Below, piece after piece: positions 18,015 through 26,341 of a stretch of DNA of 58,088 bases. The stretch spans positions 1 to 58,088 of the forward strand of contig NZ_FOQY01000045.1 in assembly GCF_900113865.1 (NCBI RefSeq), written 5' to 3'. How positions within the stretch are numbered: position 1 is the first letter of the stretch; each line of letters begins with the position of its first letter. The position numbers and the translations under genes are program-made. The stretch comes from Streptosporangium canum (lineage in GTDB: Bacteria; Actinomycetota; Actinomycetes; Streptosporangiales; Streptosporangiaceae). The notes beneath the pieces are model-generated. The model did not search any database. It was given only the letters and a program-made list of their open reading frames with translations, and was not told the origin of the DNA.

Positions 18015-19666
18015 CCAGCACCGAACGCACCGACGTCCTCGTGGTGGGCAGCGGCTTCGGCGGCGCGATCGCGGCCTACCACCTCGCCGCCGGCGGTGCG
18101 CGGGTCGTGGTGCTCGAACGCGGGCCGTGGCTGACGGGAAACGACTTCGACCACGACTTCAAGCTCGGGTCGTCCTACACGCGGGCCTTCGACTTCACCG
18201 TGGGCGACGGCATGAGCGTGCTCGGCGGCAACTGCGTGGGCGGCGGCAGCGTCGTCTACTTCGCCGCGATGCCCCGCGCGCCGCGCTTCGTCTTCGAACG
18301 CCACGGCAGCATCGGCAGGCGGATGTGGCCCTCGGCCGTCAGCCGCGACACCCTTGAGCCGTGGTACGACCGGGTGGAGGAGGCGATCCCGGTCACCAAG
18401 CAGGAGTGGAGCGACGTCAGCTACGCCGGAGGGCTGTGGGCCGCCGCCTGCGACCACGCGGGCCGTACAGCCAACCCGCTCCCGAGCGCCATCGACAACA
18501 GCAAGTGCGCCAACTGCAACTGGATGATGGCCGGCTGCCGCTTCGACGCCAAGCGGTCCCTGCTGTTCAACTACCTGCCGGGCGCGCTCGCGCACGGCGC
18601 GGAGGTCCGGCCGCTGCACGAGGTGCAGCACATCTCGCGGACCGACGACGGCGACTACCGGGTGCACTACAACGTCGTCGACGACGAGGACTACCGGATC
18701 CAGGCGGGCAGCGGCACGATCGACGCCAAGATCATCATTCTCGCGGCCGGCGCCGGCGCCACCCCCGTCATCCTGCAGCGCAGCGAGGCGACGCTCGGCA
18801 CGATGCCGAACGCCGTGGGCAGATACTTCTCGGGCAACGGCGAGCGGCTCAACACCGCCGTCCTCAACGAGGACAAGGTGCGCGAGGTCCTCGGCCTGAG
18901 CCGGGGGGACGGCCTGGCCTACGAGGCCAACCAGATCGGCAAGGGGCCGACGGTGGCCAGCTGGGACCGCCTCGACGGCTCGCTGCCGGAGTACTCCCGC
19001 TTCTCGCTGGAGCAGCTCTACTTCCCGCCGGGCCTGGGCACCATCCTCGCCCAGGTGCCCGGCGCGACCGGCCCGAGCTGGTTCGGCGTGGACAAGAAGG
19101 AGCTTCTCAAGCGCTGGCGCTCCTGGCTGATCATCTTCCAGATGACCGAGGACGACAACGAGGGGGTGTTCGGCCCGCCCCCCGCCACCGGCAACGCCGA
19201 TCGGATCTCGCAGCAGATGCTCGGAGTCGGCCGGCTCCGGTACAACCCGACGGCCAACACGCTGCGCGGCTGGGCCGAGGCGGACGCCGAGGTGAAGGAC
19301 ATCCTGGAACGCGACGGGCTGGCCGAGGTGGCGGCGTGGACCAACGACGTGGTCGGCGCCTACACCGTGCACCCGCTGGCGTCCTGCCGTGTCGGCGACG
19401 ACCCGGACACCTCCGCGCTCGACGACCGCAACGAGCTGCGGGGGCACCCGGGCATCTTCGTCACCGACGGCTCCGCCGTACCGGGGGCGCTCACCGTCAA
19501 CCCGGCGATGACCATCGCCGCGCTCGCCGAGCGCGCCATCCCCGGCATCGTGCAGGCGGCACAGCAGCGGGGCGTGAACGTCACCTACGGCGCGCCGTCG
19601 CCGGACGGAGCCACCAGCGGGCGGCAGGGAGCGGCCCGGTTGGTGCCCACCCTGCTGCACAGATAG
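18011..19666 (+). CDS. E9: GMC-family FAD oxidoreductase, E9-like
   Basis: A 551-residue flavoenzyme of the glucose-methanol-choline/cholesterol-oxidase type. It has an N-terminal dinucleotide fold (VLVVGSGFGGAIAAYHLAAG, then VVVLERG), GGNCVGGGSVVYFA, and a cysteine cluster KCANCNWMMAGCRFDAK near residue 170. The C-terminal active-site region includes AYTVHPLASCRVGDD and IFVTDGSAVPGALTVNPAMT, with the typical His and Asn. It would oxidise an alcohol or desaturate during core maturation; the substrate is not known. It is coupled to the upstream small protein by ATGA and followed by an AhpD-like gene after 14 bases. Confidence 0.88.
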   Translation: MTSTERTDVLVVGSGFGGAIAAYHLAAGGARVVVLERGPWLTGNDFDHDFKLGSSYTRAFDFTVGDGMSVLGGNCVGGGSVVYFAAMPRAPRFVFERHGSIGRRMWPSAVSRDTLEPWYDRVEEAIPVTKQEWSDVSYAGGLWAAACDHAGRTANPLPSAIDNSKCANCNWMMAGCRFDAKRSLLFNYLPGALAHGAEVRPLHEVQHISRTDDGDYRVHYNVVDDEDYRIQAGSGTIDAKIIILAAGAGATPVILQRSEATLGTMPNAVGRYFSGNGERLNTAVLNEDKVREVLGLSRGDGLAYEANQIGKGPTVASWDRLDGSLPEYSRFSLEQLYFPPGLGTILAQVPGATGPSWFGVDKKELLKRWRSWLIIFQMTEDDNEGVFGPPPATGNADRISQQMLGVGRLRYNPTANTLRGWAEADAEVKDILERDGLAEVAAWTNDVVGAYTVHPLASCRVGDDPDTSALDDRNELRGHPGIFVTDGSAVPGALTVNPAMTIAALAERAIPGIVQAAQQRGVNVTYGAPSPDGATSGRQGAARLVPTLLHR

Positions 19667-19680
19667 CGAAGGAGCAGGCG

Positions 19681-20805
19681 ATGGGCAGGATCCTCACCCC
19701 GGTGGCACGGCGGAGCGCGCTGTCTCAGGTCCGCCATGTCTCCCCGGTCAGACCAGGCGCCGCACGGGATCTCGTCGCGGGAGTCTACGAGCAGGCAGAA
19801 CGGGACTTCGGCATGCTGGCGCCGCCGGTGATCCTGCACTCACCCGCCCCGGAGTCCCTCGCGGCCTGCTGGCTGATGCTGCGGGAGTCGCTCCTCGCAC
19901 ACGGGACGGTCAACAGGGCGATCAAGGAGATGGTCGCCGCCGCGGTGTCGCTCGGCAACACCTGCCCGTACTGCGTGGACGTGCACAGCGCGACGTTGGG
20001 CGGTCTCGCGCGGGGACGCTACGCCGCCGAGATCGCCGGCGACCGCATCGAGGCGATCGCCGATCCCGGCGTGCGCCGGATCGCCGCGTGGGCACGGGCG
20101 AGCGGCACGAGGGAGACGGCGGCCCGGCACGACCTGCCGCTGCCGGCCGAACAGGTCGCGGAGCTGGTCGGGGTGGCGGTCACCTTCCAGTACTTCAACC
20201 GCATGGTCAACGTCTTCCTCGACGAGTCCCCGGTGCCGCCGCAGGTGCCCGCCGGGGTCCGCCCCGGGCTCATGCGGCTGCTCGGGCTGTTCATGAGGCC
20301 TGCGGCCCGCAGGGTTCACCCCCCGGGCGCCTCCGTCGACCTGCTGCCGGCCGCGCCGCCGCCGTCCGACCTGTCCTGGTCGGACGGTACGGCCAACATC
20401 GCCGAGGCCTTCGCCCGCGCTGCCGCCGCCATCGACCGGGGCGGGCGCCGCTCGGTGCCGGAACCCGTCCGCGACCTGGTCACCGCCGAGCTGGCCGGGT
20501 GGAACGGCGCGCCGACCGGCCTCAGCCGCGCCTGGGTCACCGACGCGGTGGCCGGCCTGCCGGCCGCCCAGCGCCCGGCGGGACGTCTGGCGCTGCTGAC
20601 GGCCATGGCCTCCTACCAGGTGGACCAGTCGGTCATCGACGAGTTCCGCCGCGTGCAGCCCGGCGACCGGGCGCTCATCGAGCTCGCCTCGTGGGCGAGC
20701 CTGGCCGCGGCGCGCCGGATCGGAAGCTGGGCGCCGCCGGTCCGCCCCGACGGCCCGCGCCAGGCGGCTCCGGAGGGCTGCCCGGTCGCCGCGCGGATCT
20801 CCTGA
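19681..20805 (+). CDS. AhpD/carboxymuconolactone-decarboxylase-like protein
   Basis: A 374-residue protein in the E8-E9 operon. The central part has the AhpD-like signature NRAIKEMVAAAVSLGNTCPYCVDVHSATL, with CPYC plus a following His as in alkylhydroperoxidase D. A second all-helical half (from about residue 215) resembles a degenerate duplication of the same fold, without the cysteines. Such proteins act as thiol-dependent peroxidases or as small-molecule binders. ATG preceded by GAAGGAG. A role in protection from warhead-generated radicals or in a redox step is possible but unproven. Confidence 0.75.
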   Translation: MGRILTPVARRSALSQVRHVSPVRPGAARDLVAGVYEQAERDFGMLAPPVILHSPAPESLAACWLMLRESLLAHGTVNRAIKEMVAAAVSLGNTCPYCVDVHSATLGGLARGRYAAEIAGDRIEAIADPGVRRIAAWARASGTRETAARHDLPLPAEQVAELVGVAVTFQYFNRMVNVFLDESPVPPQVPAGVRPGLMRLLGLFMRPAARRVHPPGASVDLLPAAPPPSDLSWSDGTANIAEAFARAAAAIDRGGRRSVPEPVRDLVTAELAGWNGAPTGLSRAWVTDAVAGLPAAQRPAGRLALLTAMASYQVDQSVIDEFRRVQPGDRALIELASWASLAAARRIGSWAPPVRPDGPRQAAPEGCPVAARIS

Positions 20806-21119
20806 CCGCCTCACGGCGGTGCCGGCCCCGTTTTCCCGTGGTGCCGGCGCCGCCTTTCGGTGATGCCCGCCGGAGCCCGGCGCGGGCCGCCGGTCGAATA
20901 CACCGGCGACCGCACCGTGAATACGGGACGCCGGGACCACAGGGCATAAAGGGAGAAGACAGCGATATTCCTCCGATGCATTCTTTAGATAACGCATTCC
21001 AGTGATGCCGTCGGCGAGCGGGGTGTCCATTGCTCCACGCGCGCCGCTGACCGGACCGGCACGCCGGGAATTGCTCTGCAGCCTCGAACAATTCGATCTC
21101 CAAGTGAGAGGACAGGCGT
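20806..21119. other. Intergenic region with weak regulatory-element candidate
   Basis: Non-coding gap of 314 bp. At 20944-20960, GCATAAAGGGAGAAGAC partly matches the cluster element (GCA and GGGAGA retained) and could drive the gene at 21120. I do not count it among the 12 confident copies. AT-rich sequence follows at about 20965-20998. Confidence 0.35.
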
Positions 21120-21923
21120 GTGAGCGACCTGGACAACGTGCTCAGGGACCTGACCAGGGAGGGCGACGACGTCGACCGCCTGGTGGCCGATCTCGCCCCA
21201 GAGCAGTGGGCGCTGCCCACCCCCGCAACCGGATGGACGATCGCCGACCAGATCGCCCACCTGATCTTCATCTTCCGGCTGGCCGGGACCGCGGCCTCCG
21301 ACGCCGACGCGTTCAAGGCCATGATCGCCGGCGCCGAGCACGATTTCGACGGGGCGGTCAACGCCGCGCTCGCCGACTACAAGGACGTCCCGCCGGAGGT
21401 GCTGCTGGCCCGCTGGCGTGCCGAGCGCGCGGCCACGGTCCGGGCGCTCGCCGCCGTGCCGGCGGGCCAGACGGTCCCCTGGCTGGTCAACCCACTGCCG
21501 CCCGTCATCCTCGCGTGCGCCGGGATCATGGAGACGTTCGCCCACGGGCAGGACATCGCCGACGCGCTCGGGGCGGAGCGGGAACGGACCGACGGACTCA
21601 AGCACCTGGTCCTGTTCGCCGTGCTGACCAGGGACTTCGGCTACCTGTCGCGGGGCCTGACCCCGCCGGCCACCGAATTCCGCTTCGAGATCACCGGCCC
21701 GTCCGGGGAGCTGTGGGCGTTCGGCCCCGAAGACTCGCCGGAGCGGGTCTCCGGGCCCGCCGCCGACTTCTGCCTGCTCGTGACCAGGCGCCGGCACCGC
21801 GACGACCTCGAGGTCGTCGCCTCCGGCGCGGAGGCCGACGCGTGGCTGGACATCGCTCAGGCCTACCGTGGGCCGGCCGGCGCGGGCCGTTCTCCCGGCC
21901 AGTTCGCGGTCGCCCGGCGATAG
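21120..21923 (+). CDS. DinB-fold, TIGR03084-type putative metal-binding protein
   Basis: A 267-residue protein of the mycothiol-dependent maleylpyruvate-isomerase-like/DinB superfamily (TIGR03084 type). Landmarks are PATGWTIADQIAHLIFIF with a likely metal-ligand His, then CAGIMETFAHGQDIADALG with a further His-x3-Asp segment, and the C-terminal DFCLLVTRRRHRDDL. GTG start with GAGAGGA upstream. Family members occur in actinobacteria and use or mimic mycothiol-dependent chemistry. Members accompany E8/E9 genes in enediyne loci as I recall, but I cannot confirm the orthology. The reaction is unknown. Confidence 0.72.
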   Translation: MSDLDNVLRDLTREGDDVDRLVADLAPEQWALPTPATGWTIADQIAHLIFIFRLAGTAASDADAFKAMIAGAEHDFDGAVNAALADYKDVPPEVLLARWRAERAATVRALAAVPAGQTVPWLVNPLPPVILACAGIMETFAHGQDIADALGAERERTDGLKHLVLFAVLTRDFGYLSRGLTPPATEFRFEITGPSGELWAFGPEDSPERVSGPAADFCLLVTRRRHRDDLEVVASGAEADAWLDIAQAYRGPAGAGRSPGQFAVARR

Positions 21924-22245
21924 GCCACCCGCTGCGGACCGTGACGGGCGGCACGCGCCAGGCATGCCCCCCCGCGCGATCTCCACGACGCGCCCCCGGA
22001 GGACGCCGGCACGGGACGACGCCGTCCCGTGCCGGCGTCCGTCCGCGTGCCGCGGCCGATGGCCCGAGCCGTTCCGGGCGGCCGTGCCGGGATTTCCCCA
22101 TATTGTTTTACACCGCAATCCGGGAGATGCCCGGCGCGGCGGCGGGATGCCAAAGTCAGGCGATGGGATGGATGCCCGGCCGCCGGCCATGACATACCGC
22201 GTCAACCCATCGCTTCATTGGTCCCAAGATGGGGAAGGTACGTCA
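21924..22245. other. Intergenic region upstream of acyltransferase
   Basis: 322 bp with no gene that I can support. It contains regulatory-element site 3 (22115-22131) preceded by an AT-rich TATTGTTTTACACC tract. Confidence 0.5.
22115..22131 (+). promoter_or_regulatory. Cluster regulatory element, site 3 (membrane acyltransferase)
   Basis: GCAATCCGGGAGATGCC is the best match to the 17-bp consensus. It is oriented toward the acyltransferase gene and lies about 115 bp before its ATG. Confidence 0.75.
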
Positions 22246-23433
22246 ATGGTGGCGTCAACACAACAAATCGAGAAACCAGTCGAGAAAGCATCCGTCACCC
22301 AGAATCCCCGCCTGCCGTCATTGACGGGAATGCGGTTCGTCGCCGCGGCGATGGTCTTTTTCTTCCACGTCGTGTGGCTGGCGAACATGTTCGGCTCGCC
22401 GGAGGCCAAAGTCGTCCTGGAGACGCTCTTCGGCCGGCTCGGGTTCGTCGGGGTGGGCTTCTTCTTCGTGCTCAGCGGCTTCGTCCTCGCCTGGTCGGTC
22501 CGTACCAAGGACAGGACGCCGGCGTTCTGGCGGCGGCGGTTCTTCAAGATCTACCCGAGTCACCTGGTCACCTACGTCGCCGCCTTCCTGCTCGTCACCC
22601 TGGTGGCGCAGCAGACCATCAGCGGCGAGGCCGGGATACTCAACCTCCTGCTGCTGCACGCGTGGTTCCCGCAGATGGACATCAGGTTCAGCGTCAACCC
22701 CATCGCCTGGTCACTGGCCTGTGAGGCGCTGTTCTACCTCATGTTCCCGCTCCTGATGCGCTACATCCGCCGGATCAGGCCGGAGCGGCTCTGGGCCTGG
22801 GCGGCCGGGGTCGCGGTGGTCATCCTCGCCGTCCCGGTCGTGGCCGGCCTGCTGCCGTACCAGATGCGGTTCCCGTCCCCGGCGGTGACGGACACCGCGC
22901 ACTGGTTCATCTACACGTTCCCGCCGGTGCGGATGCTGGACTTCGTGTTCGGCATCCTGCTGGCCCGCATGGTCATGACCGGCCGGAAGCTCCCGCTCGG
23001 CCTCGGCGGTTCCGTGGCGCTCGGCGTGATCGTGTACGCCCTGACCCCGCTGCTTCCGGGGGGTTACTCCCTCGGCCCCACCATGGTCGTCCCCCTCGGC
23101 CTCGTCATCGCCGCCGCCGCCGCCAACGATGTGAAGGAGCTCCCGTCGTGGCTGTCGGGCCGCGTCATGGGCTGGCTGGGCGAAGTGTCCTACGCCTTCT
23201 ATCTGTGGAACGCCCTGGTGCTGGTCTACGGCCACAAGTTGCTCGCCGACAGCCAGGGCCTGAGCACTCCGCTCGCGATCGGCATGGTCGCGCTGCTCTT
23301 CGGGGTGACCCTGCTGCTGTCCTGGCTGCTCTTCTCCCTGGTCGAACGCCCGATCATGCGCCGCTTCGCGACGTCGCGGCGCCGCCGGGCCGGGGAGCCG
23401 CAGAGCGTCGCCCGCCGGGGATCCGGCGGCTGA
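22246..23433 (+). CDS. Membrane acyltransferase, acyltransferase-3/OafA family
   Basis: A 395-residue polytopic membrane protein of the acyltransferase-3 family, which transfers acyl groups (often acetyl) to hydroxyls of sugars or natural products. The N-terminal RLPSLTGMRFVAAAMVFFFH carries the conserved Arg and His, and GFVGVGFFFVLSGFVLAWS and RFFKIYPSHL are family motifs. About ten hydrophobic helices follow, ending in LLFSLVERPIMRRF. The start is ATG at 22246 after GGGGAAGG; an open frame continues upstream but has no ribosome-binding site. Preceded by regulatory-element site 3 and followed by a hairpin at 23443-23478. It could acylate the enediyne core or side chain. Confidence 0.85.
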   Translation: MVASTQQIEKPVEKASVTQNPRLPSLTGMRFVAAAMVFFFHVVWLANMFGSPEAKVVLETLFGRLGFVGVGFFFVLSGFVLAWSVRTKDRTPAFWRRRFFKIYPSHLVTYVAAFLLVTLVAQQTISGEAGILNLLLLHAWFPQMDIRFSVNPIAWSLACEALFYLMFPLLMRYIRRIRPERLWAWAAGVAVVILAVPVVAGLLPYQMRFPSPAVTDTAHWFIYTFPPVRMLDFVFGILLARMVMTGRKLPLGLGGSVALGVIVYALTPLLPGGYSLGPTMVVPLGLVIAAAAANDVKELPSWLSGRVMGWLGEVSYAFYLWNALVLVYGHKLLADSQGLSTPLAIGMVALLFGVTLLLSWLLFSLVERPIMRRFATSRRRRAGEPQSVARRGSGG

Positions 23434-23442
23434 CCGCTCCGT

Positions 23443-23478
23443 CGGGACGGTCCGTTCCCCTCTCACGAGACCGTCCCG
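23443..23478 (+). terminator. Hairpin terminator after acyltransferase
   Basis: Arms CGGGACGGTC and GACCGTCCCG pair perfectly around a 16-base loop, ten bases downstream of the acyltransferase stop. No U-tract, as usual in high-GC actinomycetes. Confidence 0.55.
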
Positions 23479-23552
23479 GCGCCCGCGTTCCGGCTCGTCC
23501 GGACAGCACCTGATCGGGCCGGAAGGCGCACCCACCGCCTTCCGGCCCGTAC

Positions 23553-23740
23553 GCGTTCCCGCGCCGGCGATATCCGCCGCCGTCCCGCTCGCACGCGTTC
23601 CCGTTCCCGTGACGTCCGCCATCGTCTTGCTTGCACGCGTTCCCGTTCCCGTGACGTCCGCCATCGTCTTGCTTGCACGCGTTCCCGCGCCCATGACGTC
23701 CGCGATCGTCCCGCTTACACGCGTTCCCGGGCCGGCGCCC
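23553..23740. repeat. 42-bp tandem repeat, about 4.5 copies
   Basis: Units start at 23553, 23595, 23637, 23679 and 23721 with an exact 42-bp period; units 2 and 3 are identical (GCGTTCCCGTTCCCGTGACG...). The array overlaps the last codons and stop of the N-acetyltransferase gene. Because 42 is a multiple of three it is open in several frames, but I see no gene for it. Confidence 0.85.
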
Positions 23741-24653
23741 GCGAGGTCCGCCATCTGTCGTGAGCCGCGCGCACCCGCTCCCACAGCGCCTCGCGCTCGG
23801 TGTCCGGCACATCGGTGAGGGTGACCCCGAAGCGTCCGGCGAGGGTCGCGTACCACTCGGCGGCGCTGCCCAGCTCCCACCTGCCGGCGTCGGCGCCGAC
23901 CCGGGTCAGGACGCAGCCGCGCAGCAGGTCGCTGCCGGTGGCGTCACGGCGGTAGGCCGTCAGGACGCGGGTGAAACGGGAGGCGGGCGAGGTGGTCAGC
24001 TCGACGTGCCGGGCGGTGAAGTCGGCCATGGTGGCCTGCTCGACGACGAAGTCCATCGCGACGAAGCTGCCGTCCGGGTCGTGGTCGAAGCGCCACCCCC
24101 GCGGCTCGACCGGTGACGGGCGCAGCCCGTAGGTGAACGGGCCCTGCCGGTAGGTGCCGGTCACCAACGGCAGCGGTTCGTGGAGCCCGTCTCCGAGGCC
24201 GACGTCGACGAACCAGGAGCCGCCGGGGTTCTCCGGGCCGGGCAGCCCGTGAACGGTCACCGCCAGGTGGTTGGCGTCGGCGCCGGGCGCGGGCTGGTCG
24301 TGGGCGAGCTGGACGCCGCCCCGGTGCCGGCGCACCTGGTAGCCGAGCGCCGCCAGCAGGGCCGAGAAGGCGCCGTTGAGGTGCATGCAGTAGCCGCCCC
24401 AGCCATGGCGCACGATCCGGTCGGCGGAGGCGGACGGGTCGATCGTCGTCGGCCGGCCGAGGTGGATGTCGGCCGTCTGGTAGGCGACCCGCTCGACGTG
24501 CGCCCGGTGCAGCGATCTCAGCGCGCCGACGGAGGGCGGACCCGGATGGGGCACGCCCAGCCTCGCGAGGTAACCGGTGACATCGACGGCGTCGTGACTG
24601 AGGAAACGGTCGTCAACGGTGAAATCGACCGGCGTACTGATTGAGTCCAACAT
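23715..24653 (-). CDS. Arylamine N-acetyltransferase family protein
   Basis: A 312-residue NAT-family protein. The catalytic triad is visible: Cys89 in HGWGGYCMHLNGAF, His129 in ADANHLAVTV and Asp150 in SWFVDVGLGDG. Family members acetylate arylamines or, in biosynthetic clusters, act as amide synthases (RifF type) that accept acyl thioesters. ATG at 24653 follows AGGGGGAGAA. It lies 327 bp beyond the P450 gene in the same direction and behind a likely terminator, so it may have its own promoter. The last codons run into a 42-bp tandem repeat, which may have altered the C-terminus. The acyl acceptor in this pathway is unknown. Confidence 0.87.
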   Translation of the reverse strand: MLDSISTPVDFTVDDRFLSHDAVDVTGYLARLGVPHPGPPSVGALRSLHRAHVERVAYQTADIHLGRPTTIDPSASADRIVRHGWGGYCMHLNGAFSALLAALGYQVRRHRGGVQLAHDQPAPGADANHLAVTVHGLPGPENPGGSWFVDVGLGDGLHEPLPLVTGTYRQGPFTYGLRPSPVEPRGWRFDHDPDGSFVAMDFVVEQATMADFTARHVELTTSPASRFTRVLTAYRRDATGSDLLRGCVLTRVGADAGRWELGSAAEWYATLAGRFGVTLTDVPDTEREALWERVRAAHDRWRTSRAPARERV

Positions 24654-24857
24654 TTCTCCCCCTTTTTAGGGCGACGGATTGTTCTCGCACAGACGACGAT
24701 CCGCGTTCCACGCCCCGCCGGCCATGCTGACCAGGGGCATCAAGCGGGCATTCCGGTGGCCTTCTCCGGCCGGCCGGGCAGTCGGGGGCGCAGGGCGAGG
24801 AGACGATGTTTCTCCGGGATCGCCGCCGTCATGAGGTCCATGCGTTTGTCGAGAGAC

Positions 24858-24891
24858 GCGGGGAATTCCCGGTGCCGCAGGAATTCCCCGC
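24858..24891 (-). terminator. Hairpin terminator after minus-strand P450
   Basis: Perfect 12-bp arms GCGGGGAATTCC and GGAATTCCCCGC with a 10-base loop, about 90 bp past the P450 stop on the minus strand. The rest of the 24654-24980 gap holds no recognisable gene. Confidence 0.55.
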
Positions 24892-24980
24892 CCGTGCGGG
24901 AACGGCTCTGCCGTACAGGGCCGGATGCGCCGGGCGGGAACGGACCGGCCCGGGGGATGACGGCGGCGTGGCCGGCGACG

Positions 24981-26210
24981 CTACCCGATCGAGACCGGGA
25001 GCCAGTTGTGGCCGCGCGCGAGCCACCGGGCGCGGAAGGTGGGGGTTCCGGCGACGGCGAGCTTCGGGAAGCGGCGGAGCAGCATGGGCAGGGCCACCTG
25101 CGCCTCCATCCGGGCGAGAGGCGCTCCCACGCAGTAGTGGATGCCGCCGGCGAAACTCAACGGCTGGATGTCCGGGCGGTCCGGGTCGAAGCGGTCGGGC
25201 TGGGGGAAGCGCCGGGGGTCCCGGTTGCCGGCGGCCATGAGGACCAGCACCTTGGTGCCGGCGGGCACCGCCGTGCCCATCAGGTTCACATCGGCCCCGG
25301 CCCAGCGGCTGGTGGCCTGCACCGGCGGTTCGAACCGCAGGGTCTCCTCCACGTAGTTGACCGTGAAGTCCGGATCCACGCACAGCCGGGCACGGAAGTC
25401 GGGGCGTTCGAGAGCCTGCAGCACCCCGTGGCCGAGCAGGTGGGTCGTCGTGTCGAACCCGGCGTTCAGCAGCAACGTCAGATTGCCCATCAGCTCGTCC
25501 TGGCTGAGCCGGTCACCGTCGCTGTCGCGCACCTGGACCAGCGCGCTGACCAGGTCGTCCGACGGGGTACGGCGGCGGCGGTCGATCAGCTCACCCAGGT
25601 ACGCCGACAGCTCGTCCACCGCGGCGTCCGCCCGGGCGAGCTCGGACAGCGTGGTGAGCCCCTCCAGGGCGATCATCACGTCCGCCGCCACAGCGCGGAA
25701 CCAGACCTGGTCCCCCTCGGGAACCCCCAGCATCTCGCTGATCACCGCGACGGGGAGCCGGAAGGCGAACTCGTTCATCAGATCCATCGGCGACCCGTCC
25801 GCGCCGATCTCCGCCAGGCGGTCGAGCAGCTGGTCGGTCATCCGCTCCACCGCGGGCCGGAGCTCCGCCACCCGGCGGGCGGTGAACGCGCCGGTCACCA
25901 GGCGCCGCATCCGCGCGTGGTCGGGCGGGTTGGTGAACAGCATGGAGTTGGTGAACCCGCGCAGCGAGGAGTGCGAGCGCCATTCCGGGTAGACGATGTC
26001 GTAGCTGCTGGCGTCCTGGACTCTGAACTGAGGCTCCCGGAGGGCCCGGGAGCATTCGGCGTAGCCGACGGCGGCTATCAGGCCCTCCCTGACCTGCACC
26101 AGATCTCCGTGCGCCCGTATCGCCTCGTAGAGGGGATAGGGATTCAGGCGCCCCTCCGGGGCCACCATGGCTGCGATCGCCTCATCCGGCTGCATCACGT
26201 ACACAGTCAT
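24981..26210 (-). CDS. Cytochrome P450 (about 410 aa, CYP105/107-like size class)
   Basis: A 409-residue soluble P450. I-helix LLLNAGFDTTTH (A-G-x-D-T-T), ExxR in EETLRFEPP, heme loop FAGGIHYCVGAPLARME. The start is ATG at 26210 with a strong AAGAAGGAGA ten bases upstream. It lies 131 bp downstream of an O-methyltransferase and was probably transcribed with it from regulatory-element site 4. It is a candidate for hydroxylation or epoxidation of the core, or for ring oxidation of the aryl side chain. No ferredoxin gene is adjacent. Confidence 0.88.
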   Translation of the reverse strand: MTVYVMQPDEAIAAMVAPEGRLNPYPLYEAIRAHGDLVQVREGLIAAVGYAECSRALREPQFRVQDASSYDIVYPEWRSHSSLRGFTNSMLFTNPPDHARMRRLVTGAFTARRVAELRPAVERMTDQLLDRLAEIGADGSPMDLMNEFAFRLPVAVISEMLGVPEGDQVWFRAVAADVMIALEGLTTLSELARADAAVDELSAYLGELIDRRRRTPSDDLVSALVQVRDSDGDRLSQDELMGNLTLLLNAGFDTTTHLLGHGVLQALERPDFRARLCVDPDFTVNYVEETLRFEPPVQATSRWAGADVNLMGTAVPAGTKVLVLMAAGNRDPRRFPQPDRFDPDRPDIQPLSFAGGIHYCVGAPLARMEAQVALPMLLRRFPKLAVAGTPTFRARWLARGHNWLPVSIG

Positions 26211-26341
26211 CGGGATCTCCTTCTTCCGCAGGCCCACCCGGACCTGCCTTCGACGCTCGGCTCGGACCAGTGCGGCAACCGCCTCGTGCGGGGCCGGATC
26301 ACGCCTCGGCGCGTGCCGCGCGCACGGGCGCGCCCGCACGG

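Noticed and set aside
22711..23880. Minus-strand frame encoding a 14-residue repeat (ADVTGTGTRASKT)
   Set aside because: It reads the 42-bp DNA repeat in a frame that overlaps both the acyltransferase and the NAT genes antisense or out of frame; no start signal.
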